Shown piece by piece: positions 50,519 to 58,056 of a DNA stretch of 64,000 nt. Origin of the DNA: Amycolatopsis sacchari. Its GTDB lineage: Bacteria; Actinomycetota; Actinomycetes; Mycobacteriales; Pseudonocardiaceae. The position numbers were made by a program, and so were the translations under genes. How positions within the stretch are numbered: position 1 is the first letter of the stretch; every line of letters begins with the position of its first letter. The notes beneath the pieces were generated by a model. It was not told the DNA's origin. It made no database searches and worked only from the letters and a program-made list of their open reading frames with translations. The DNA is taken from positions 248,001-312,000 of the forward strand of contig NZ_FORP01000003.1 of the NCBI RefSeq assembly GCF_900114035.1, given 5' to 3'.

Positions 50519-50674
50519 ATGCTCGGGTTGATCGGGCTGCTGTTGCTGGTCTGGCTGGTGCTCGTGGTCGTCGGTGCCGTGGTGAAGGGCCTGTTCTGGC
50601 TGCTCATCATCGGCGCGGTGTTGTTCGTCGTGACGGCGATCTTCGGCTGGGTCAAGCGCGGCGCACGCCGCTGA
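50519..50674 (+). CDS. Small hydrophobic membrane protein
   Basis: A predicted 51-residue peptide that is almost entirely two membrane helices (LGLIGLLLLVWLVLVVVGAV and LFWLLIIGAVLFVVTAIFGW) followed by KRGARR. GAGGTGGGTGCC precedes the ATG. Small proteins of this kind are widespread and often stress-induced; the SigB-like promoter upstream fits that. Function unknown. A strong bidirectional terminator follows. Confidence 0.75.
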   Translation: MLGLIGLLLLVWLVLVVVGAVVKGLFWLLIIGAVLFVVTAIFGWVKRGARR

Positions 50675-50683
50675 CGAGGAAGC

Positions 50684-50706
50684 GGGGCCGGCGCGTCGCC
50701 GGCCCC
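50684..50706. terminator. Bidirectional terminator
   Basis: A perfect 10-bp stem GGGGCCGGCG (50684-50693) and CGCCGGCCCC (50697-50706) with a 3-nt loop lies between the small membrane protein (plus) and the fasciclin gene (minus). Confidence 0.85.
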
Positions 50707-50717
50707 ACTGCCGAACC

Positions 50718-51362
50718 TCACATACCGGGCGTCAGCACGGAGTCGATCACGAACACCGTGGCGTTCTTCGTCGGGATGTTGCCGCACAGCACCTTCGCGC
50801 CGTTGACGGTCATGCTGTCGCCGGAGCCGGAGATCCTGATCGGGCCACCGGCGGTGTCGAGCGACTGCACCGTGCCCGCCGCCTCCAGCCCCTTGGCGTC
50901 GTAGCGCTGCGGCAGCACGTGGTACTGCAGGATCGGCGTGAGCCGGCTGGGGTTGTTCGCCAGCTCGGTGACCTTGGCGTTGCCGAGCTTGTCGAACGCG
51001 GTGTCCGCCGGGGCGAACACGGTGATGGCCTGCTGGCTGTTCAACGTGTCCACGAGGTTCGCGGCCTTCACCGCCGCGACCAGCTTGGTCAGCAACGGGT
51101 TCGTGCTCGCCGCACTCGCGACCGGCTGCGGCCCCATCGAGTCGAGGCTGCCGGGCGCGCTGCCCTGCGGCAGCTTCCCGCACGCGGGCCCGAAGACGTC
51201 GGCGTTCGTGGTCACGCCCGCATTGCTGTTCATCGGGCTGGACATCGGCGCGGCGCTGCTGCTCGTGCCGCCGGACGCGGTGTCACCGCCACCCCCGCAC
51301 GCGGTGAGGGCCACGGCGGCCGCGGCGGTGAGACCGGCACCGGCGATGCGCAGAGCCTTCAT
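50718..51362 (-). CDS. Fasciclin-domain lipoprotein
   Basis: A predicted 214-residue secreted lipoprotein. The signal ends in lipobox LTAC with Cys22, then a Gly/Ser-rich linker. A single fasciclin (FAS1) domain fills about 80-214: ITVFAPADTAFDKLG, LQYHVLP and a C-terminal VFVIDSVLTPG. FAS1 proteins mediate adhesion or protein contact, and resemble the mycobacterial MPT70/MPT83 group. AAGGAG precedes the ATG. It lies 74 bp downstream of a molybdopterin oxidoreductase gene on the same strand, a pairing that suggests a shared envelope redox role. Confidence 0.9.
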   Translation of the reverse strand: MKALRIAGAGLTAAAAVALTACGGGGDTASGGTSSSAAPMSSPMNSNAGVTTNADVFGPACGKLPQGSAPGSLDSMGPQPVASAASTNPLLTKLVAAVKAANLVDTLNSQQAITVFAPADTAFDKLGNAKVTELANNPSRLTPILQYHVLPQRYDAKGLEAAGTVQSLDTAGGPIRISGSGDSMTVNGAKVLCGNIPTKNATVFVIDSVLTPGM

Positions 51363-51436
51363 GGGAAACTCCTTCTGCGTTGGGAAATTCCTTGCTGTCA
51401 TCAGGGATTCGGAGCCCCGGCACGAACGGATTGGGG

Positions 51437-52930
51437 TCATTTCGCGACGAACGAGATCGTGTGCCAGCCGGTCGCGCCGTCGGGCACGGTCCCGGCCCGT
51501 TCAGCCGTCTGCACGTAACCCCTCTTGTCCTTGGCACGACAGGAAATCTGGTGCGCGCCCGGCGTTACGGACAGCTCCGCCCACCACATGCGCCAAGTGT
51601 CCACAGTGATTTCACGGGACAGGATCGCCCGCTGCCACGGCCCGTTGTCGAGCCGCACTTCGACCTGGTCGATACCGGTGTGCTGCGCCCACGCGACCCC
51701 GGCGACACGCAGTGTGCCCGCCGGTACCGTCTCGAACCCCTTCGGCGTGTCGATCCGGGACTGCGTCTTGATCGGCGCCTGTTCACCCCAGCCGCGCTGC
51801 AGCCAGTAGGCCTGTTTCGCTTGCCACGTCGTGACTTCGAGCCGCGTCACCCACTTCGTCGCGGACACGTAACCGTACAGGCCGGGGATGACGAGCCTGG
51901 CGGGAAATCCGTGTTCCAGCGGCAGCGGCTCGCCGTTCATGCCGATCGCGAGCATCGCTCCGCGGGTGGGATCGAGCGCGTCCGCCACCGGCGTGCCCGA
52001 GGTCCAACCGTCCACACTGGTCGAGAACAGTTGCTCGGCACCAGGCCGGACTCCGGCTTCCCGCAACAGGTCCGCAAGGTCGACGCCGATGAAGTTCGCC
52101 GTGGACACGTACGGGCCGCCGACCTCGTTGGACACGCAGGTCATCGTGATCGTGCGCTCCACCAGCGGGCGGCCGCGGATGTCCTGGTAGCGGTAGGCGC
52201 GTTCCCGGTCCACCATGCCGGAGATCCGCAGGCTCCAGTCCTCGGTGCGCACCTGTGGCACGGTGAGCGCGGTGTCCACGCGGTAGAAGTCCCGGTTGGG
52301 CGTCAGGAACGGCGGTGTGCCGAGCTTCGCGAAGTCCGCGTCGGCCGGGATCGCGGGTGCTCGCCGGGCCGGGACGAGCGGACCGACGGCGGCACGCGAG
52401 GCGCCTGCGTCCTTTGTGGACGCGAGCAGCTGCCCCGCCACGCCCGCAACGGCGGACCCAGCCAGCACGATCAGGAACGACCGCCGTGATGCCACAGTCT
52501 CCTTCCCGCGTAGGCCGCGGAACACCAGCACCCCGGTGACCAGGCTCGCCAGCGGCGCGAGCACCGCGACAGCGCCCAGGCCCGGCCGCGTGGCCACCGC
52601 GGCAACGCCGACCAGCCCGAACAGGGCGATCACGACCGTGCCGGGCCAGGGCGACCGGCGCGACGCGAGCCCGGCCAGCGCGGCGGCGCCGAGCAGCACG
52701 ACGGCCATCCCGCCCAGCAGCACCTGCTTGTCGTGCGTGCCGAAGGTCCGCACCGCGAAGTCCTTGAGCGGGAGCGGCGTGAGGTCGATGGCCGCGTTGC
52801 CGACCGCGAGGTACGGCGAGGCGCCGACGTTGATCAGCGCGGCCACCAGGTGCCCGGCGGCCAGCGCCGCGAGCAGCGCCAGCACGCCGCATGCCACGGC
52901 CCGCCACGCGCGGAGGGAGGTCTGTGCCAT
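51437..52930 (-). CDS. Membrane-anchored molybdopterin oxidoreductase (sulfite-oxidase type)
   Basis: A predicted 497-residue protein. The N-terminal ~170 residues contain four to five hydrophobic segments. The catalytic molybdopterin domain (about 225-400) has the likely Mo-ligand Cys in MTCVSNEVGG and a PLPLEHGFPARLVIPGLYG segment, split here into recognisable parts. A C-terminal Ig-like dimerisation domain carries EVRLDNGPW. This is the YedY/SUOX fold. Physiological substrate unknown. ATG 52930 is chosen. The fasciclin lipoprotein gene is downstream in the probable operon. Confidence 0.9.
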   Translation of the reverse strand: MAQTSLRAWRAVACGVLALLAALAAGHLVAALINVGASPYLAVGNAAIDLTPLPLKDFAVRTFGTHDKQVLLGGMAVVLLGAAALAGLASRRSPWPGTVVIALFGLVGVAAVATRPGLGAVAVLAPLASLVTGVLVFRGLRGKETVASRRSFLIVLAGSAVAGVAGQLLASTKDAGASRAAVGPLVPARRAPAIPADADFAKLGTPPFLTPNRDFYRVDTALTVPQVRTEDWSLRISGMVDRERAYRYQDIRGRPLVERTITMTCVSNEVGGPYVSTANFIGVDLADLLREAGVRPGAEQLFSTSVDGWTSGTPVADALDPTRGAMLAIGMNGEPLPLEHGFPARLVIPGLYGYVSATKWVTRLEVTTWQAKQAYWLQRGWGEQAPIKTQSRIDTPKGFETVPAGTLRVAGVAWAQHTGIDQVEVRLDNGPWQRAILSREITVDTWRMWWAELSVTPGAHQISCRAKDKRGYVQTAERAGTVPDGATGWHTISFVAK

Positions 52931-53129
52931 GCCGGGGGTTCGGAGCCGGGACGGCCGCGTATTGGTCTTGGCTCGGCGCGGATTTCCAGCTAGGTTGGCG
53001 ACGTGATCACCGGGACGGCCATCGGCCACTCACGGAACGGCGACCCGGTAGCGGGCTGAGCGCCGCGCGGGCTCCTCCGGCTCAGGACCTTTTCCGCGTC
53101 CTGACCAGTACTTCCCGGAGGAGGAACCC

Positions 53130-53504
53130 ATGGGTACCAAGTTCAACCACACCATCATCGCCTCGACCGACCGCGTGCGTTCGGCGGCGTTCTACCGCGA
53201 CCTGTTCGAGCTGGCGGAAGCGCCGTCGTGGGGTCCGTTCACCAACTTGCTGCTCGAAGACGGTGTGCTGCTGCAGTTCGCCGAGCCGCCGGTGGAGATC
53301 CAGATGCAGCACTACGCGTTCCTCGTGGACGACGACCTGTTCGACCGCGCCTACGCCCGGTTGCGGGAGCAGGGCGTCGACCACGCGGCCGACCCGCACT
53401 GGCAACGGCCGGGCGAGACGAACACTGAGCACGGCGGCCGCGGCGTCTACTTCCGCGACCCGTCGGGGCACGGCCTGGAGATGATCACGCGGCCGTACCT
53501 GTAG
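53130..53504 (+). CDS. VOC/glyoxalase-family protein
   Basis: A predicted 124-residue single VOC protein. It starts FNHTIIASTDRVRSAAFYRD and ends YFRDPSGHGLEMITRPY, with likely metal residues His7 and the late Glu in HGLEMI. It could be a glyoxalase, dioxygenase or antibiotic-binding protein; the sequence does not tell. GGAGGAGGAACCC precedes the ATG. Its 3' end overlaps the convergent lipase gene by 20 bp. Confidence 0.85.
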   Translation: MGTKFNHTIIASTDRVRSAAFYRDLFELAEAPSWGPFTNLLLEDGVLLQFAEPPVEIQMQHYAFLVDDDLFDRAYARLREQGVDHAADPHWQRPGETNTEHGGRGVYFRDPSGHGLEMITRPYL

Positions 53505-54420
53505 CGGCGAGTCCGCCGCCGTTCACCGGCAGGGTGAGAGTGCAGTCCGGTGCCTGGGCGTGTACGGGGTCGAGTGCGTTGAGGACGTCCCGCAACGCGA
53601 TGGCGTCGAACGAGATGCCGAGGTGGTCACTGACGTCGGCGGGGCACTGGTCCTGCAGCAGGATGTTCGTGACGCCCTCCCCGGCGAGGAACGCCGAGGT
53701 GTACGGGGTGACGACCTCGTCGTAGGCCGTCTGGATCACCGTGTACGCCACACCGGGCACGGTCTCGTCGAGCGACCGCAGCAGCGGGGATCCCGCGAGC
53801 TGGTCCTCGACGGACGGGCCCAGCCCGGTGGCGAGCAGGTAGCCGACGCCGGGGAGCTGCGCGAGCCCGTCCGCGGTGGTGCCGTGGTTGGACGGCGAGA
53901 GCGCGACGAGCTTGCCGACCTTGCTCGCGCCGCCGAGGTACTGCAGGTAGTAGCGCGGCATCATGCCGCCCTGCGAGTGCCCCACGATGTCCACTTCGGA
54001 CGATCCGGTAGTCGCGAGCACGCGGTCGACGAACTCCCGCAGCTCCCCGGCGCTCTCGGCGACCGGTGCCGCGCCGTAGGTGCGGGTCGAGCCCGGCAGC
54101 CCGACGTGCGGGCTGCCGGTGTCGCCGTAGTTCAGGGCGAAGACGCAGTAGCCGTTGTTCCGCAGCAACGGGGCGAGGGTGAACCAGTTGTACGTCTTGT
54201 TCTCGACGGTCCCGTGCACCAGCACGACGGGCCGCGGGTGGGCGGCACCGGGGCGGCAGGTCCAGTCGTTCGCGCCCGCGGGATCGGTGTCGGGGCGCAG
54301 CGCGGCGTTCGCCAGCGAGGCGACGCCGGAGTACAGCACGGGTAACCGGGTCGCGGCCTGCGCCGTCATGGGCACCAGCCCGAGCACGACCGCGAGCAGC
54401 AGAACTCCGAAACGCCTCAT
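53485..54420 (-). CDS. Secreted triacylglycerol lipase-like hydrolase
   Basis: A predicted 311-residue exported alpha/beta hydrolase. The signal peptide ends near AQAATRLP. PVVLVHGTVENK gives the oxyanion region, and GHSQGG carries the nucleophile Ser; a late Asp (SLDETVPG or YDEVVTP) and His (SDHLGIS) complete a plausible triad. Several Cys suggest disulfides. It resembles the actinomycete secreted lipase group. The start at ATG 54420 places the signal peptide correctly. It overlaps the VOC gene by 20 bp at the 3' end. Confidence 0.9.
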   Translation of the reverse strand: MRRFGVLLLAVVLGLVPMTAQAATRLPVLYSGVASLANAALRPDTDPAGANDWTCRPGAAHPRPVVLVHGTVENKTYNWFTLAPLLRNNGYCVFALNYGDTGSPHVGLPGSTRTYGAAPVAESAGELREFVDRVLATTGSSEVDIVGHSQGGMMPRYYLQYLGGASKVGKLVALSPSNHGTTADGLAQLPGVGYLLATGLGPSVEDQLAGSPLLRSLDETVPGVAYTVIQTAYDEVVTPYTSAFLAGEGVTNILLQDQCPADVSDHLGISFDAIALRDVLNALDPVHAQAPDCTLTLPVNGGGLAATGTAA

Positions 54421-54479
54421 CGCGTCCCTCCGATCCTCGGAGGGAGAGGCTACTCAAAAGTAGGTAAGGAGGGAAGTGG

Positions 54480-55622
54480 TCATCCCACCGCGACGCGGGC
54501 CTCCTCGCGCGGCAGCAGCAGGAGCGCGACCAGGCTGGCCAGCGCGGCCCCGCCGAACACCGGGCCGAGGCCGACGGCGTCCCCGAGCGCACCCGCGACC
54601 GGCGACGCGGCGGTCTGTCCCGCGGCGAGCCCGAGGAACGACAGCGTCACGCCGCGCGAGACGTCCTCGAACAGGCGTCCCGCCCACAGGATGCACAGCC
54701 CGGTCAACCCCATGTACGCGATGCCGAACAGCACGGCGGACAGCAGCGCCACCGGGAACACGGGCCGCGGCAACGCCAGCAGGGCCATCCCGGCGGTCCA
54801 GACCAGCCACACGCACACCACGGTCCAGCGGAGCCCGCGGCGTTCGGCGAGGCGTCCCGCCATCCCGCCGATGGGCCCGGCGAGCCCGATCGCGCACCAG
54901 CACAGCGACGCGAGCACCGTGCTGATCCCCGCGTCCGACAGGCGTGCCGGGGAGAAGTTCCAGTACGGCGCGGACGCGGCGCCGAGGATCACCGAGCTGG
55001 CGACCAGCCGCGTGGCGCCGTCCGGCCACCGGCTCCCTTGCGCCGCCGTCTCGCGGGGCCGGTCGGCGGACCGGCCGACCAGCGTTCCCGCCACGACGGT
55101 GACGACGACCGCGACGACGGCGAACCCCGCCCACGTCCACCGCCAGCTCCACACCGCCAAGGGCAGGAAGGCGGAGGCGGCGAGCCCGAAACTGGTCCCG
55201 GTGTTCGCCCACGTCTGCGCGCGGCTCCGCTCCCCCTCGCCGACCCGTTCGCCGACGAGCTGGGCCACCCCCGGCGAGGCGAGTCCCGCGCTGCTGCCCG
55301 CGATCACCGTGCCGACGCCGAACAACACGACCGATCCCGAGGCCGCCATCAACGCCACCCCGGCGGCGGCGAGCGCGCCCGCGAGCACCGTGGTCCTCCT
55401 GGCGGAGCGGACCGCCAGTCGCGGCGCCACCAGCAACCCGATCCCGTAGCCGAGGGTGGACAGCCCGCCGAGGATGCCGACCCCGGTGCCCGAGAGGTGG
55501 AAGTCCCCGGAGAACCGCGGTTCGAACAGCCCGAAGGCGTACCGCGCGAACCCGTAACAGACGGCGATGACCCCGCCCCCGGCGGCGGCCACGACAGCCC
55601 AGTGCCGCTCACGATCTTGCAC
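54480..55622 (-). CDS. MFS transporter (YbfB/YjiJ-like)
   Basis: A predicted 380-residue major facilitator with about eleven to twelve hydrophobic segments. It begins WAVVAAAGGGVIAVCYGFAR, then FARYAFGLFEPRF, typical of the YbfB/YjiJ group of uncharacterised MFS proteins. GTG 55622 is chosen; an open extension to TTG 55655 exists. No ribosome site is clear, so it may be leaderless. The substrate is unknown. It is divergent from the small gene at 55682. Confidence 0.85.
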   Translation of the reverse strand: MQDRERHWAVVAAAGGGVIAVCYGFARYAFGLFEPRFSGDFHLSGTGVGILGGLSTLGYGIGLLVAPRLAVRSARRTTVLAGALAAAGVALMAASGSVVLFGVGTVIAGSSAGLASPGVAQLVGERVGEGERSRAQTWANTGTSFGLAASAFLPLAVWSWRWTWAGFAVVAVVVTVVAGTLVGRSADRPRETAAQGSRWPDGATRLVASSVILGAASAPYWNFSPARLSDAGISTVLASLCWCAIGLAGPIGGMAGRLAERRGLRWTVVCVWLVWTAGMALLALPRPVFPVALLSAVLFGIAYMGLTGLCILWAGRLFEDVSRGVTLSFLGLAAGQTAASPVAGALGDAVGLGPVFGGAALASLVALLLLPREEARVAVG

Positions 55623-55681
55623 CGTCCGAGGATGGCACGATTTTGATGCCCGCAAACCTTGGGCAGTGTGGGGAGGGGGAC

Positions 55682-55960
55682 ATGGCGGATCCGCCGCGCT
55701 GGTGGAAGCCGGCCAACACAGTGCTCATCGGCTCGCCGCGCGTCGGCTTGGTGATCGGCACCATGCGGGTGCTGGGCAACGGCAGGCGCCACACGAAGGT
55801 CCACCCGGTGGAGCTGCCGGTCGAGCAGCGCGGGCCACCGGGGGTGCCGTTCTCCCAGAAGATGGGCGCCGTGGAGCGGGGCACGCCCGAGGAGTTCGCC
55901 GCCGCGGCCAGGCGGTGCACGGTCTTCCGGCTGGAGAACCCCAGGCCCTGGCAGGGCTGA
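55682..55960 (+). CDS. Hypothetical small protein
   Basis: A predicted 92-residue soluble basic protein: it has RWWKPANTVLIGSPRVGLV near the start and FAAAARRCTVFRLENPRPW near the end. GGAGGGGGAC precedes the ATG, supporting translation. No family recognised. The terminator hairpin overlaps its last codons. Confidence 0.6.
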   Translation: MADPPRWWKPANTVLIGSPRVGLVIGTMRVLGNGRRHTKVHPVELPVEQRGPPGVPFSQKMGAVERGTPEEFAAAARRCTVFRLENPRPWQG

Positions 55961-55984
55961 AACCCCGCCAGGGCCCGGGGTTTT
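55937..55984. terminator. Bidirectional terminator overlapping the gene end
   Basis: AACCCC-A-GGCCCTGGC (55937-55952) pairs with GCCAGGGCC-C-GGGGTT (55967-55982), a 15-bp stem with one mismatch. The stop codon of the small gene lies in the loop. A TTTT run follows on the plus strand, and it can also serve the glycosyltransferase on the minus strand. Confidence 0.9.
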
Positions 55985-57192
55985 CAGTTCCCTTCGAGCA
56001 GCAGTTTCGCGGCGACCGTCGCCCCGTCGGGACGCACCTCGGCGGCGAGCGCCCGCGCCCCCGCGGCGATCTCGGGCTTGAGCGCCGTTTCGAGCGCCGC
56101 GGACAGCGACTCGAGGGTCGGCGTCCCGCCGTCGTGCGCCACCCCCGCGCCCAGCTCGGCGACCCGGGCGGCCCAGGACGGCTGGTCGGCGATCTGCGGC
56201 ACGACCACCTGGGGCGCGCCGGCCCTGGACGCCGTTGTCGTGGTGCCCGCGCCGCCGTGGTGCACCACGGCCGCCATCCTCGGGAACAGGGCCTGCTGGT
56301 TGACCTCGCCGACGACGAAGCAGTCGTCGGCGTCGTCGATGGAGGCCAGCCCGGCCCAGCCGCGGGCGAGGACCACGCGACGACCGCACGCGCGGACCGC
56401 CTCGATCGCCGTGGTGGCCATGTCCTTCGGGAGGTACGAGGCCATGCTGCCGAAACCCACGTACACCGGCGGTTCACCGGCGTCGAGGAACCGCTCCAGC
56501 CCGTCGGGGAGCGGCCGTTCGTCGGGCAGGATCCAGGCCCCGGTCTGCACGACGTCGAGTTCCGTCATGCCCTCGGACGGGCACAGCACCGGGTCCGCCG
56601 CCAGCCACGGCCGGTCGGTGAAGACGTAGTCGCGGACGTTGTCCACGGGCGGCAGCCCGATCGCGGCGCGGTGGGTGTTGAGCGGCTCCTGGTAGAGGTC
56701 GTTCACGCGCTGGGCGTCCTGCTCCCACAGCTTCTTGAGGTCGGTCTCGCCCTCCGGGGACGGCGTGCCGGGCCGCCTCCCCGGCGGGAAGCGCCGCGAC
56801 GGCAGCCCGAGGAGGTGGTAGGCGGTGAGCACGTAGCGGATGCCGAGCTTGTCGGCCACGTCCCGGACACCGGCGGGCATCAGCCCGGCGGCGACCACGG
56901 CGTCACAGTCCTTGGCCGCGGGCAGCAGCGCCTCGAACCGCGCGCCGACCAGCTGGGCGGCGAGCCGGAAGGCGTCCTCGGCGGTCGGCCGGGCGGGCCT
57001 GGCGACGATCGAGTGAACGGTGGGCCCCAACGGCACGAGCGGCACACCCACCCGCCCGAGCAACTGCACGAAGTCCTCGTCCGGCGGCGCGGCGACGACG
57101 GCCTCCGCCCCGAGCTCCCGCAAGGCGACCGCCAACCCCACCACCGGCTCCACGTCCCCGCGCGATCCCCAGGACGTCAACAACACACGCAT
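55984..57192 (-). CDS. Glycosyltransferase of the glycopeptide GtfA-E group
   Basis: A predicted 402-residue GT-B glycosyltransferase of family GT1. It starts MRVLLTSWGSRGDVEP and has VYVGFGSM, VVHHGGAGTTTT and PQIADQPSWAARV, as in the vancomycin-group enzymes of Amycolatopsis. The HHGGAGT motif binds the nucleotide-sugar diphosphate. ATG 57192 is chosen; an open 20-codon extension has no better signal. No sugar-nucleotide or aglycone gene is nearby, so the acceptor is unknown. It stands between terminators as a single gene. Confidence 0.92.
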   Translation of the reverse strand: MRVLLTSWGSRGDVEPVVGLAVALRELGAEAVVAAPPDEDFVQLLGRVGVPLVPLGPTVHSIVARPARPTAEDAFRLAAQLVGARFEALLPAAKDCDAVVAAGLMPAGVRDVADKLGIRYVLTAYHLLGLPSRRFPPGRRPGTPSPEGETDLKKLWEQDAQRVNDLYQEPLNTHRAAIGLPPVDNVRDYVFTDRPWLAADPVLCPSEGMTELDVVQTGAWILPDERPLPDGLERFLDAGEPPVYVGFGSMASYLPKDMATTAIEAVRACGRRVVLARGWAGLASIDDADDCFVVGEVNQQALFPRMAAVVHHGGAGTTTTASRAGAPQVVVPQIADQPSWAARVAELGAGVAHDGGTPTLESLSAALETALKPEIAAGARALAAEVRPDGATVAAKLLLEGN

Positions 57193-57262
57193 TGCGCGAA
57201 TCCCCCTTTTTTGGTTCAGGCCCCTGACCAGGGCCGGAGAATTGTGCGGCACGACGGGGGTC

Positions 57263-57291
57263 TTGCCGCAAGCCCCGGGGTGCGATATACG
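57263..57291 (+). promoter_or_regulatory. Near-consensus housekeeping promoter
   Basis: TTGCCG (57263-57268), a 17-bp spacer and TATACG (57286-57291) resemble the principal-sigma -35 and -10 elements. The GTG at 57297 would lie at or next to the transcription start, so the following ORF may be leaderless. Confidence 0.65.
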
Positions 57292-57296
57292 TTTAA

Positions 57297-57704
57297 GTGG
57301 GGAGAGGGATTTCTTTTTTTCTTCGCGTCCGCGGCTGGTTGGTCTCCCCTGTCCGGACGAGGTTCCGCGAACGCGGCGCCCGAGACCGCGGACGTGCCGC
57401 TGGCGACCATCGGTATCCCACCCTGGGCAACGGCATCGCCGCCTCCGTCGCCAGCGGCACCTGGGTGGCGAACACCGGCCAGAGCGACGAAACCACGTTC
57501 ACCACCAAGGCATGGCGCGAATTCCCGAGCGGGCTGGTCCCGGCTGCCGACGGGCCGATTCAGTGCGTGAGGTGCGAGCGGCAGGCGGAACTCTACGTCC
57601 TCGACCTGCGGGAGGACATGTGGTTCAGCTGCCTGGACCACCACGCGACAACGAGCAACCGCCCGAGGTCAGGCAGTCGGAGCAAGCCCGGCTGCGCGCG
57701 CTGA
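57297..57704 (+). CDS. Hypothetical protein with Cys/His cluster
   Basis: A possible 135-residue protein. The first ~40 residues have unusual codons and may not be real; the rest is coding-like. A CVRCERQAELYVLDLRED segment and FSCLDHH give a C-x2-C...C-x2-H arrangement that could bind zinc. GTG 57297 lies just after a near-consensus promoter and has no ribosome site. It overlaps the next ORF by 85 bp. No family recognised. Confidence 0.45.
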   Translation: MGRGISFFLRVRGWLVSPVRTRFRERGARDRGRAAGDHRYPTLGNGIAASVASGTWVANTGQSDETTFTTKAWREFPSGLVPAADGPIQCVRCERQAELYVLDLREDMWFSCLDHHATTSNRPRSGSRSKPGCAR

Positions 57705-57949
57705 CCGAGCAGCTTCGATCCGCGATCCACATCCTGGACGAGGCCTCGAAGCCCCTGCGGGAAGTGCTCGGCACCGACTCCGAACTCGCCGCGCTGGGCG
57801 ACCGAGAGGTGCGAGACCTGCCGAAGAGGTTCGAGTCGGCCGCTGGCACGGCGCGCGGTGGAACGTCTCATCCTGGATTTCGTCCAAGCCCTCTCGTTGG
57901 AACGCTCCCGAACCACGCGCTGACGGCCCAGCCGTGCGCAGGAGACTGA
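57620..57949 (+). CDS. Hypothetical helical protein, possibly frameshifted
   Basis: A 109-codon frame beginning at GTG 57620 with a strong GGGAGGA ribosome site. It is helical and acidic in the middle (EQARLRALTEQLRSAIHILD, then SELAALGDREVRDLPKRF). After about residue 75 the composition changes; in the next frame LARRAVERLILDFVQALSLE reads as a better continuation and ends at a TGA near 57921. So a frameshift near 57842 is likely, either real or a sequence error. It overlaps the upstream ORF in another frame. Function unknown. 57950-58056 holds no clear feature. Confidence 0.4.
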   Translation: MVQLPGPPRDNEQPPEVRQSEQARLRALTEQLRSAIHILDEASKPLREVLGTDSELAALGDREVRDLPKRFESAAGTARGGTSHPGFRPSPLVGTLPNHALTAQPCAGD

Positions 57950-58056
57950 GCACGCGAGACCAGACCTCCACGGGCCAAAGGAGCAGGAGCCTTGACCGAG
58001 GAGACGGCGCGTCGAACGCTGGTCGCCGTCTATCGGCTCGCACGGATCCGCGGGCT

